A DNA stretch of 64,000 nt from Knoxdaviesia capensis (taxonomy: Eukaryota; Ascomycota; Sordariomycetes; Microascales; Gondwanamycetaceae), in NCBI GenBank assembly GCA_001510575.1, contig LNGK01000007.1, positions 186,001 to 250,000 of the forward strand, in the 5' to 3' direction. Below the pieces are notes generated by a model. That model made no database searches. It was not told where the DNA came from and saw only the letters and a program-made list of their open reading frames with translations. This document shows positions 13,135 to 24,535 of this stretch, piece after piece. The translations under genes and the position numbers were made by a program. Position 1 is the stretch's first letter, and each line of letters opens with the position of its first letter.

Positions 13135-13147
13135 TAGGGTTAGGGTT
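13135..13147 (+). repeat. Short interstitial telomere-like repeat
   Basis: TAGGGTTAGGGTT gives about two copies of the fungal telomere unit inside an intergenic stretch. Too short to be a telomere relic on its own; it may be a telobox-type protein site. Confidence 0.75.
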
Positions 13148-14835
13148 GATGGGTTTCGCTGACGTGGGTGGATCAGTGTCGAACTGGCGAATTTGAGCGG
13201 GATAAAGTGAGGCTGACTCTGTTAAGTCCTCCGAACAATTGCTGCGAGTGTATAAGTTGCCAACCTGGATTGTGTCCTGTCTGTCGTCCCGCCGATCGGT
13301 GAAAAGCCCGGGCCTGCAACTTGTCGGCGTCAATTTCGGCTGGCCGGGCGGTCACGGACGGCGGTTCCAAAAATAGCCCACCGGCATGGCCCGGCCCGCG
13401 TCCGATCTACTCCATAGCACCTTCCTTGCTAACAATTTAGCACCACAACCGAACAAACCTCAACGACCAAAGAACAAAACATAAAGAAAATAAGAGTAGA
13501 GGAGTTTCCCGGTTTTCTGAATCGAACTTCTCCCTCCCAGTATAATTTAATATAGTCTTCATTACTGCGAACTCTGACAATACCCTTAGCCGTGCCGCTC
13601 AATATGCAATACCCGCCCTAATCTAGGCCACATGGCCGTATAGGACCGACCTAATCAAACCCGTATATTGCCACCACGGCCATTCCACAGCACAAAAATA
13701 ACAGCAAGCTGGAAGCAATCTATATTTTCCCGCGGCCGATGGGAATATCCGTTGTATGCACTATCGGCGGTTTTTACGGTGGGGTAAATCTTTTTCTCTT
13801 GTTCGCTCGCTCGTTTGCGCGTATGTGTGAGCGGGAAGCCTAATTCAACATCAAACGAATAGGCTCCAGCCGCGGAGGAGCAACGGTGGCCCACGCACGA
13901 AACAGAACAAGAAGAACAAGAAGAAGAAGAAGAAGAGTGCAATGTGCAACTGTACACCAATGCAACCGGACGAAATAAGGCAAGATCTCCTTTTACGCGG
14001 GGAAGGCAACGAGGGGGGCGTGTCGAGAAGGACCACGTCCAAAACGAGCGTGCGTGCGGACAGCGCAAAAAAAAGGCAATCGTGTGGCCGTGTGAATCGA
14101 GAACAAGAAGAACGAAAAAGGGTGAGAGAATGGGTGGCACAACGCTCACACCAGCACGGGGCCAGAGAACCCCGCTGATCGGGCCTACACACACGCCCCC
14201 CTTCCCCACCCCCCGGGCATCCTGTCCCGTCCGAGCCCCGGCCGGCGGGCTAACCCATCACATGCCAACTCAGCAGGAAACCAGGAGCGCAGACGATGGA
14301 CAGAAAGAAAGGCCGGCGCCGAGCGCGCATGAACGACGAAGTGGGAACATGCGAACGAAACGCAAAACTGGGGCCCCTGGGCGTGCTGTGTGGCCGCTCA
14401 CCTCCTGCTCCCCCCGGGGTGGAGGCCACGCCGTTCGTTTCTCCCTGGTCGTCTGGTGCGTGTGTGACGTTACGCCCAGCACCGCGTAAACGGAGCTGGC
14501 AACGACATACAGAGTGCGTGGTGAGTTGCAGCAGCGGGCTGAGGCGACGGGGGGGGAGAGAAGTGACGGAACCACGACACGGCTGCAGAACGCCTCCCAA
14601 CGGCCAGCTCAGAGGAGCAGAAGAGAGAAAAAGAAACAGAAAGAAAAAACGTGCCAGCCACCACCGTTGGCGCGCCTCCCGGTGGACGCTGTGCACCCAC
14701 GCCCAGAAGAGCCAGCACACACGCGCTGCGAGGGTGTGTGTGAGTGGCCGGTTTTACGAGAGAAAAGCAGGCCAGACAGGCCCTTAGCATGGACAGAAGA
14801 AGGAGAAGAAGAGGGCAGAGGAAAGGAGGGAGGGT

Positions 14836-14883
14836 AAACAACAACAACGACACCAACAACAACAGCAGCAGCAGCAGCAGCAA
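14836..14883 (+). repeat. (AAC)n/(AGC)n trinucleotide repeat
   Basis: AAC-type triplets pass into AGC triplets. The surrounding frames are open in several registers, so I do not read this as coding. Confidence 0.85.
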
Positions 14884-15320
14884 TAACCACTTTCCTACGG
14901 CACACCGACCAGAGGAGCGTGTGTGGGCGTGTCACGGTCGCACCGGCGGCACCGGGACACACACACAGAACAGCACACAGAGCACACACACTCACGAATT
15001 GCAAGATGCGGCTTCTTGCAGGGTAAAGTCTCTGATGGCGTGGGACAGGGGGGGCGAATGGGGGAGGGAGGACAAGCAAGTTGGAACAGGAGGAAACGAG
15101 CTGTGAAGGGGAGGAAGAGAGAACGGAGGAAGGACGTGAGAGAGTGAAGCCGGGTGTTGTCTGCTGGATATTCCGGATCTGTAGACATATAAGTACAGGA
15201 AGAAAGGTGACTGGGCTACATACATCCTTTCATTTGAGTGTATATCTCCATCAGACACTCCCCGGGTGTTCAGACAGCAAACACAAGCCCAGACCACCAC
15301 CAAGCCCAGGCCACGGCGCA

Positions 15321-15340
15321 TGTGTGTGTGTGTGTGTGTG
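15321..15340 (+). repeat. (TG)10 microsatellite
   Basis: Ten TG units; a (GCGT)n run follows at 15671-15693 and an (AC)n run at 15864-15883, making this 600-bp stretch notably repeat-dense. Confidence 0.9.
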
Positions 15341-15670
15341 CGTATGTGCTGGCCAGATGCCACGAAACAACCGGGCCACCGCAGAAAACCCATAGCGAGG
15401 AAGATGCAAACGGGTGTATACGCACAACAGAGAACGAACGGAACGGAACGCAGGGTTCGTTTTTCGTTCTGGGTTCCAAAAAAGCAAAAAAAAAAAGACT
15501 TTCGACCAAAAAGAAAAAAGGAAAAAAAAAAGGGAAAAGGAAACCGGGGATGGCAGAATGCGCACCCGTGCAGGCAGAATGTGTGATGCGCTGGCCACGT
15601 CTCTCAGCCGACGCTGCCGCAAGCCGCACGCCACAGGCCGTTGTTGTGTGTTCTGCGTTTGCGTGTATGT

Positions 15671-15693
15671 GCGTGCGTGCGTGCGTGCGTGCG
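15671..15693 (+). repeat. (GCGT)n microsatellite
   Basis: Nearly six GCGT units in tandem, in alternating purine-pyrimidine sequence. Confidence 0.85.
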
Positions 15694-15863
15694 TTTCTGG
15701 CGTGTTGCTGTTCCCCACGAGCAAGATCTCTCTTTCGCTTTTCTGCCGTTTGTTCTTCGACGGAGTGTGGTTTTGGGGACCGGGGACTACACTTGGAATC
15801 CGATGTGTGAAGCCCGGGTGCTCACCTTACCCCCCTTCAAAGCCCAGGTGGTCCTGAAAATAG

Positions 15864-15883
15864 ACACACACACACACACACAC
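15864..15883 (+). repeat. (AC)10 microsatellite
   Basis: Ten AC units in intergenic sequence. Confidence 0.85.
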
Positions 15884-18800
15884 TTAATCTGGCCCTTCAT
15901 CGCCGGTCCAGGTTGTCGTCACCCATGACAGGGTGGCCGCCACCTCACCTTGCCACATGTGCCGAAACTGGATCTGGAATATAAGCAATAAGCACCTTTC
16001 TCCGCACAGCAAACTCCGGAAAGCTCGGAGGAGAGACCCTGAACACGCCCACAGAGCCCCTCCCCTTCCGATGTTCTTGGAATCCCCGGACCTACAGTAC
16101 ATGCACCCCCCCTTCATACTCACTGAAGTCCAAAGTGCAAACGCTCTGAGTGAGCTTCGACCGTGAACAAACCACCCGCGGAACGAGGACAGAAGGAGGC
16201 CCAGGGTTGGGCTGTTCGTGAAACCGAACCCGGGTTGAGTGCTGATGTTGTCTTGGACCATAATCTGGGTGAAGCGCATGTTCGCTCGTTTGCTTCGGGT
16301 TCTTCCAGCCACTGGCCAAAGACAGAAAACTTGGGCCCGCTCAGACTCTCGCCGCTCTCACTTACACGAAACCACAGAAACAAGCAACTTCCGCCTCCGA
16401 TCTTCATGTACGAGGAGGTGGGTAGATATATACAGAATATATATATACAGTACAATACAGTACATGCTTATATCGCGAACTTACACTTACATGCCAAGAG
16501 CCTCCCCTATTTCCGTCTCTTTCCCCCAGCCGGCTGATCGGCGTCGTGTGTTCTGTTCTCGATCCCCGGTTCGGAGACGCTTGGGGCCAAGTGCGGGCGT
16601 TTTTTTTGGTTCTTTTTGTGCTGGATGTCCCTTTGGTGGACTTCCATATAGGATCCCTGAACTCGACGTGTTGGGCTGGACGCGCTCTGAGTGTGAACGC
16701 CAATCGCCGGATATAACACCGCCACAAGTTAAAGTTCTTCGCCAGCCAGCTAGGAGGCAAATCTTCCACCAAGCAAGCAGACCACCGGCAGATTCCCATC
16801 CCCAGCCCCGCGCGGAGATCTGCTCCCCCGTCCCGGCATCCCCACACCACCGAAACCCGCCCCGAGACCGCCCACCTGAGACCGCACCGGCCCAACTCCG
16901 CAGCGTCCCTGTCTCTTCGACCAGAGATGTTTTGTTTTCTTCTGCCTCATACTATATGCAGTAATGGTGGGGTAAACGCTAGGCATGTCCCCCCTTTTTC
17001 CAATCCGCCGATCACCAAACAGAAAAAAAAGATCAGGTCTCCCCCGCGCCCGCCCGCCCGTGCCGCCACAGATCGGCCACTCTTTTTTCCTTTCTGTGCA
17101 GCTTCGGGGCTGCTTGTCTCCCTGTGCGCTCAGGCCCTCCACCATTTCGGCACCACTCGAAAAAGAAAAGGAAATCAATGAAACTGCTACGTACAGTACA
17201 TCATCATGTCAAGTGTTGAACCGACACCGAACCCTCAGCACCCCCGGCCAGTCCAGACTGTTCTATGCAGCATTTCTTCTGGTTTTACGGATGATAAGGA
17301 AACAAAGAAACGAAACACACTCTAAAAAGTGAAAAGTTTTAGAACACCAGAAAAGCTAGAGTGGCAGGAAACGTAAAAGAACAAAGTCACGAAAGGCGTG
17401 GCCCGCAAGGCCCAAGAAGAGCCCATAAACCCAATGTGACACATCGTTCGCGGCTGATCTGCTAGTCTCCCTCCCTGCATCCCAAATCCTCCACCCACCC
17501 ACACGCATACGCACGTATTCTCACATACACACGACCTATTTCTCCCATTGTGCACTCTTGCGTCGAGCGAGCTAGACTTTCTGGACTTTTTTTGGGGGGG
17601 ACGTATTCGCGTTGCGGGTTTCCCAGCGTGCTTCTTCTCCCCCTCTCTGTCCTCCTCTTGCCTGCTCGCACATGCTGCATATGTTAGTTTTAGATTCACA
17701 GCAAGGCCTGTGTTCCTGCGTTCAGTGCACATACCGGCCAAAGCCGCGGCCGCGTGCCTTCTTCCAAGGACACTCACTTGCGCTCCTACTCGTACCTATA
17801 AGCCCACCACCTGCACAGCTTTGGTGCTGTTGGAGAACACGGGAGGACGTGATGGGAGGGGCCTTGGGCTGTATGCACGAGCGTCCATGCTTCCAGCGGT
17901 CTTTTCCTCTCAAGACTACTCGACATGGTGCCCAGATACTGATATACCCTCGATCTCGCCTCCCCGCTCTGCACATCCCAGCAATCCCGTCCCGCCAACG
18001 CCGCCATTCTTCCCAGGGTATCACATATGGTATTCAGCCAGCTGAAGACTGAAGACAGTCCCGAGAGAGTCTGTCCAGGACCCCCAACCCGCGGTCTCTG
18101 TCGCTGGGACACACTGACGTGGGCCCAGATACAGAGCTGCTGGGTCTGTCAACTCGCCCATGAACCAAGACAGCAGCCGGTGGACAGACAGACACCGACT
18201 CGCTCACACACTCTCTCCGTCCACGCTCTTCCCAGTCCTGAACCGTCCTGTGAACTGTACTGCACCCTCCCTCCCAAATCCACTCTGTCTCCGAACTACC
18301 TGGAACCACACATACCAGCCAGGCTTCCTCTCTTCACCTCCACGCTTCTCGCTCTGTTGATATCAACATCCCCGACTGACTGCTTCCTCCTCCTCCCTAC
18401 CGACACAGCTGGTATGCACACCACACACCATTGGCCTCCCCCCCGGGATGCTGGACGCCTGTACACTACTGCATGTCGCCAAGTAATCTATAGGACACTG
18501 CACGACGATGCAAAGATACACAGACACAAACGTCCAGAACGCCACTGACCACTTCACTTCCTGCACTTGGCTCCCAACAGCCGACTCTCCCTTTCACCTC
18601 TCTCCCGAGACACACCTCTATGTCCTCAGACCTCTCCTCTTTTCCGCCCTCTCCCTCCCTCTCAATACTCTGGCCACCGTGATACACATATAGATATCCC
18701 TTCCATCCAGCCACAATATCCAGAGTATCGATGCTGCGATTCGTCTCTGACCTAGATAGACACGCCTGGACGCATACAATCCAGCTGTAATCTGAAGGTC

Positions 18801-19820
18801 CCCCGACTCCACTAGCCGCATTCCCACAATGCCTCCCTCTAACACACCGACCTGTCTGCCTCTAGCAGCTCTCCGTAGACACACTCCCACACACACATCC
18901 ATATCCCACAGAACCAGCAAAAGACAGAGTAGATTGACATTTCATTCATAATATAGAAAAAAGAATATAGAATATAAAACTTTTGGGTTTTCATCGTTCT
19001 TCTGTACCAAAAAAAAGCGCGACTATGTCCACCACCAGAGAACCACAAAGATACCCGTATCCCAACTCGAAGAAGAAACGAGAGACTCTTGGTCCCTCGC
19101 CTACTGCAACCCCGCCAGATAGAAACCACCAGCTGCAACACAAGTTTATCCAGAACAAAACAGGTTAGAAACATCCATGCATATTCCGTGCCCGTAACAA
19201 ACGAAAACAATTGTCACAAAAATAGCGCCCAATCCAGAAGAAAAAGAAAAATGCCCTGTCCCGCGTGCCACAGGAGATGAGGAAAAAATGGAGGCGGAAT
19301 CAGAGACACAGAAAACAGAACAGAAGAAAAAAAGGGTTAAAAAAAGAAACCGGGGGTATAAGCACAAGACAGACTGCCCGATGGGATGTGGCAGCAGAAA
19401 AGGCGGACAAAAAAAAAAGAAAAAGCAAAAAGAAGAGGCAAGAAACACCGAAAATGAGTTTCTAAGACCATCTGTAGGAAACCCGCCCAAATACATAAAA
19501 CCCTCGGATTATATCGCAGTTCTCCCAGAGTAACGAAGCCCAAGTGAAACCAACCAACCCAAAAAATTAGAAAATTGAACATAAACACGAAAAAAAAGAA
19601 GCAAATGAAGGTGGTTCGCTTTCTGCCGCAATCGAGTTCGAAATCGCTGGACGGGATCGCATTATACAATCGCACAAATGCCAGTCTCAAGTTTCGTTGA
19701 AAAGCGTAGACTGGGCTTGCTTGGCGACAACAAACAACACAAAGTGGAAAAGAAAGTTGTACACGTAGAAAATAAAAGTCCGAAGCGGGCAGCCTGAAAG
19801 GCTGAAAAACGGCAATTCCG

Positions 19821-21299
19821 CTAGTGACCGGATCGCTCGTCGCTGGGTTTTGGCCGGATCGATCGTGATTCTAGCTGTCGTTTCCGCTCCAGCTTGGCGT
19901 AGTGAAGACCACAGGCATTGCAGAGAGTCCGCGCGCCGTCGGGTCCGCGACGCCATTCGGGCGTGTCGATTCGGTTGCAGCTGTGGCATCGGCCAGGAGG
20001 AGCAGCACGCTGGAAAGGGGACATCAATTAGTACACACAGCTGCATTAGAGGCATGAAGACCGGAGAAACTGGCTTACCCCTCGGCGTTTCCGCTCGTAT
20101 TGACTTTGCTTGTCGTAGGTCGGGTCAACATAGAGGCCCTTGTTCTTGACATCGCGCTGGTGGTCACCGGAGAAGCTCTGCATCACCACATTCCGCACTC
20201 CCTCGAGAGACTGGCGGAGGTAGTCGACGTTTGCAAGCATGTCCGAGATCTCGCGGTCGAGAGGGAGTCGCTGCGGGATTGGCCGGGACGAGTGTTGCTC
20301 CTGGGCAACTCGAATGTAGGTCTCGGCAAAGTTGTAGATGGTGCGCGACGACGAGGCAATCTGCAGAGATACACGTAGTTAGAAACTGCCTGACCCGGCA
20401 TAAAAAGACGCAAGGTGGTGGTGCAAGTGACTTACCCGGGACAGAGAGTCTTGGTAGTTCCAGGCCTCGAAATGCTGCGAGACCGTGGCGTCGTAGCGGG
20501 GGCGTCCGGAACCGTAGTCCGAGTCGTCCGACTGCGACGGGGGTGGCCGGTGCGGATCGAACGGAGACGGCAGAGGCGCGACATTGCGGGGGGAGAGGTC
20601 ATGGGGCAGCGGGAGCTGGCCAGGCGGCAGTGTCGACGGGTGGTGGAAGGAGCCGTGGGGAGGGGGCAGAGAAGGCGGCGGCGGGGGCAGCGGAGGCCCG
20701 GAGTGATGTGAAGAGTATCCCGGGGGCGGGTGAGGGCCATTCGAGTGCCGAGAATCGGGGTGTGACGGGTCGATAGGCTGCAGCAGCGGCACTGGCGGAC
20801 TCGGGTGTGCCGAATACGAGCCCGACAGCGGTGGTGGCCGGTGGGCGTGAGGATATGAGGGGCCGTTGGGCGAGCCGGAGAAGGGGGGAGGGCCATCGGA
20901 CCTGTGGTGGGGAGGATACGCCGAGTGCGACGGTGGTACTTGCGGCGAGGCGGCCTTCTCAGAATGTGAGGGATGGTAGGGAGAAGGGTAGCTGGAGCTG
21001 TGGGCGGGCGTTGTCGAAGCTCCTGCCGATTGCGAGGTGGCTGACGACGGCGTATACGAGCTCTGGTTCGAGGATGTCGATGAGATGACCTCGGAGATGG
21101 AGGGCAGGGACTGGCGGGTGTTTGAAGAGTCCGATCCGTGGTCGGATGGCCGGCGGGGCTCGATGGGTGAGATCATGCCGGCGATGGTGGGGACGGTACT
21201 GGAAGCAGACATCTGAGGACCCGAGTATGACGAGTACTGAGCGTGTTGTGCTGAGGAGTAGGGATTGCTGGACGGTGTGATAAGAGCGGCGGTAGCCAT
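19821..21299 (-). CDS. nsdD: NsdD-type GATA zinc-finger transcription factor, 3 exons
   Basis: This is a nuclear DNA-binding regulator; NsdD in Aspergillus activates sexual development and restrains conidiation. Exons on the minus strand are 21299-20436, 20360-20079 and 20009-19821, all joining in phase 0, for a 444-aa protein (A. nidulans NsdD is about 460 aa). The N-terminal 280 residues are Ser/Pro/His-rich and include SLPSISEVISSTS. The middle (YNFAETYIRVAQEQHSSRP, then VDPTYDKQSQYERKRRG) matches the NsdD-conserved block. The finger is C-X2-C-X18-C-X2-C (C390, C393, C412, C415: CHSC to CNAC) near the C terminus. I chose the ATG at 21299; the same frame is open, without an ATG, for another 114 codons upstream to a stop at 21642-21644. 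A longer N terminus through an upstream exon is therefore possible. Confidence 0.95.
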
Positions 21300-24190
21300 T
21301 TCTCTGTAAGATCGCTCCAGAGGCGGAGCTGCGGAGCGCGAAAGAGATGGAGACCGGCTATGCGGTTGTGAGTGTTGCAGGTGAGGGCGGGAGACACGAG
21401 AAGATGAATCGGATCCAAAGGTGCTGTACAGGAAGCAATGGGGAGAGGCCACGGTTAACTTTGGGTTCGCGGGCGCAGAGAGTGGGCGCACACCAGATCT
21501 ATGGACGAGAGGATGTGTGGGTGGACGAAGAGGAAGGAGGGCAAGAAGAGCAAGGTGGAAAAAGCGATGGATAGACGACGGTAGAACGGCGGGTCTTATA
21601 GGCGAAGATGAGATGAAACGAGATGAAGAGAAAACAGACAGTCACACACGTTCAGGCGATCGCAACCGGGATTGAGGAAGTGGATGGGCTATATAGCACA
21701 TAAGACACACACACATAGACACACACACAGATAGAGGGAGACGCAAGTGGTGGTAGGCATGCAAAGTAGGCTGAGGCGGGAAGAGAGAGAAAGGAATGAA
21801 GATGGCCAGACTAGTCGGGCACGACTAAGGACAAGCTTCGAAACACGGACCTTTGCCTAGACGAATCCCCTGGGTCCATTGAATGAATGAACTAGGGGGC
21901 TTGGGAGGAGAGCTGGGGCGGCTGAAGAACGATATATGTGGTGATGAATATACGATACATATATTAGATAGAAGCTGAAGCAGATTGGAAAAGACGGGAG
22001 GCGACAGATGAAGACTCCGAGAGCGTGGTCGCTAGAGCGGGAAGAAGAATGAATCTTCGGGAGAGAAAGAGGCCAAGAGAAAGCCAAAATATATTGAAGA
22101 TGATGAACTCAATCGGGGGCGGGAGAAGAGAGACGAAGAAGAAAAGAGACGGGCCAGACGCGAGGGTCGGACAGCCAAAGACCAGCGAGGGAGGAATCTC
22201 TGGCAAGGCGTGGAGGTCTAAGTCAGTCCCAAGGGAGTCGAATAAGCAAGTGAGACAGGCTGAGCGGTAAAAGAATCGACGAGGAGAACGGCCCAGATAA
22301 GCAGAAAGGAAGAGAGAGAGAGAGAGGAAGAAGAAAAAGAAGAAGAGGTCCAGCGAGCTGTCAGCCGCAGAGAAAAACCACTTGTAGATCGGTGGAGTCA
22401 ACAACGGAACTCGATTAAATCGACCGATGCAGATATTTGAGATCCCCAGGTGCAAAAAGACCGGAGACGAGAATACGAATGAGGCGGAAAGCCGAGATGC
22501 AGAGATATCAACGACGATGGAGATTAATATATAAAGATAGCTGACGCAAGATAGATTCTAACAGTGTGGGATTCAAGATCACGGAAGGTGGAAGAGGGAA
22601 GAAGAGAAGAACGCGGGAGATTAGATCGAATGCTTGAAGGAAGAAAAGAAGGAAGAAAGATGGAAGGAGACGAAGGGGGGGGAAGAGATGAAGAATGGAT
22701 AAGTGGGAGGAGAAACTGGGTTCGCAGAAAAAAAAGAAAAGCAGAAACACACGCAGAGGATAGCACAGCAGTAGGGGAGAAATAGAAAAAAAAATAGAGA
22801 GAAAGGAAAAGATTATGAACAGGAATAAGAGGAAATCAAAAGTCAGCGAAAGAAGAAGAAAAACCAGAAAAGCTGCAGGGAGGGCGTGAAGGAAGCAAAA
22901 CAGCAGAAAGTTCAGTGAGAGGGTGAGCGAAGCCAAAAGTCAGATCAGTGGAAGGAACGAACGGGGGAGGGGGGTATCGTCAAAAAAGCGGTTCTGAAGG
23001 CAGGTGCAGGTCAGATCGTTCCAGTGGGGTGTAAGTGATCTTGGTCAGTGAAATTACAGTGTATCACCGGTAGGGGGTGGGGAGGAAGGAGTGACTGTGG
23101 GCGAGAAGGAAGGAAGGAAACAGAAAAAAAAGAAAGAAAACAAAAAAAAACGAGCATCGATATGACGGACGGGACGATGGCCGGGCGATAAGACGTCGAT
23201 GGTTGACGGGAGTGGGCTTGCGGAAAACGTGGAGAGGGGGGCGGAGGCAGGATATCTGGCGAGCGGCACACTGTACTGGGCCCTGGCTCAGAGGGTTTAG
23301 CGAGGCGGCCAGCGCTGGACTTACAGTTAGTGCGTGCTGGAACTCTCTGCTGGGACAGGCGCCGAAGTACCTCAGGACCGTGTTCGCGGCGAAAGCCACA
23401 CTGGGACACCCACGAGTGGGTACAAGGCAACAACGAAAGGTCGCATTGTTTTCGAACGGGGAGGGGGGGAAGGAGCGACCCAAGAGCTGGAACAACGAAA
23501 AAAACAACAACAGAGATACGAGATCCAAAGGAGATAGGCTCTGAGATTTCTGGGAGGGGTGCCCACAGTGCCGAACAGACCCCGGCTGGCGTATTATAGC
23601 CACGTCCTGCTATAGAAGCCGACAGGAAAGAGGGCTAAATTGTAGCGCACTCGACGCTAAAGCCAACAGGCAGGAAGGAAGGCAGGCAGGCGGATTTTTC
23701 AAAAGACAGGTCGGGGAGGGGTGTGTGACTCTGGCTGCAAGCTGGGAAGGAAAGGGGGGGTGTGGGGATTTCGGGGACTACTGTCACCTGGCTGAGAAGG
23801 AAAGAACAGAGAGGACGAGGAGGGAAACGACGAACCAGAAGTTGGGGACCGAAGCGGACAAAGATTGGCAAGAAGTGCAGCAGGCACACTTGCGCTAGGT
23901 CTCTTGTGGTTACACCAGTTCCTGGTGCAGCAGATAGTTTGCTTCGTTCTTGCCTTTGCCTATGGAGATTGCTGGACCACGCATCACTTCGAGTCGCTGC
24001 TTCCCAGAACAGCAGAGACCAGGCACACCCAGCCCGGCAATTGCGCGCTGCACCTTCCTGCAAGCAGATTAGACGCTTCCTGATTTGGACGATCCGAAGG
24101 CCTGACTACCGGATATTGGGCGATGCGAAGCGGGCAGGAGCTCGCCCTCGTGATGATATTATATAAGATGCAAGTCCGTCCCTTCCCTCT
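21300..24190 (-). promoter_or_regulatory. Long pyrimidine-rich leader and promoter of nsdD
   Basis: Upstream of nsdD on its coding strand, about 21.5-23.6 kb is strongly C/T-rich (G/A-rich on the + strand), with few interruptions. Apparent frames here translate to Leu/Phe/Ser-rich sequence and start at GTG or TTG, so they are composition artefacts. CT tracts near and upstream of start sites are common in fungal genes, but 2 kb is long. I infer an extended 5' UTR or promoter. Confidence 0.45.
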
Positions 24191-24513
24191 CTTTGTGGTG
24201 CAAGGCCCAATAAAACCCCCGTCGCATTACTAACCGACCAGGCACTAGACTAACCCTTGATAGTCGCACATAATGCCTGCAGCATCCGCGTCAGCCGTTC
24301 CTGCTCGCCTTGGGGATGGAAATCTGGCTGGCTAGTCGGAAATTATGGACCTCGAATCCTCGATGCGCCAGATTGGATCTAGCAGTACTGTAAGTACGTA
24401 AATCACCGTCTGTATCGCGAGGATGCGGTGGAGATAGTCTCTTGTCGTCTTTTGGGGGAAGCACGGCGAAATAAACGCACGAAACAGCGATGAGCCAAAA
24501 ACAGAAAGAAAGG

Positions 24514-24535
24514 GTGTGTGTGTGTGTGTGTGTGT
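24514..24535 (+). repeat. (GT)11 microsatellite
   Basis: About eleven GT units in intergenic DNA. Confidence 0.9.

Larger units (their letters stand above)
5941..19820. other. Long gene-poor stretch, microsatellite-rich
   Basis: Nearly 14 kb contains no open frame with a recognisable domain on either strand. Long frames at 10-12 kb and 14-16 kb are driven by purine-rich or Arg/Ser/Pro-biased sequence and overlap in several frames at once, which argues against coding. The + strand is purine-skewed around 11.4-15.6 kb and 18.9-19.6 kb. It holds several microsatellites, ACAGTAC motifs and telomere-like repeats (separate entries). The last 0.6 kb is A-rich on the + strand and probably carries the nsdD 3' UTR. 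Confidence 0.5.

Noticed and set aside
13944..14787. Overlapping Arg/Thr/Pro-rich plus-strand frames
   Set aside because: Several registers are open at once in purine-skewed, repeat-rich DNA. No domain, start context or splice structure supports a gene.
22508..22936. Leu/Phe-rich minus-strand frame resembling a membrane protein
   Set aside because: It starts at TTG, not ATG, and simply translates the pyrimidine-rich nsdD leader.
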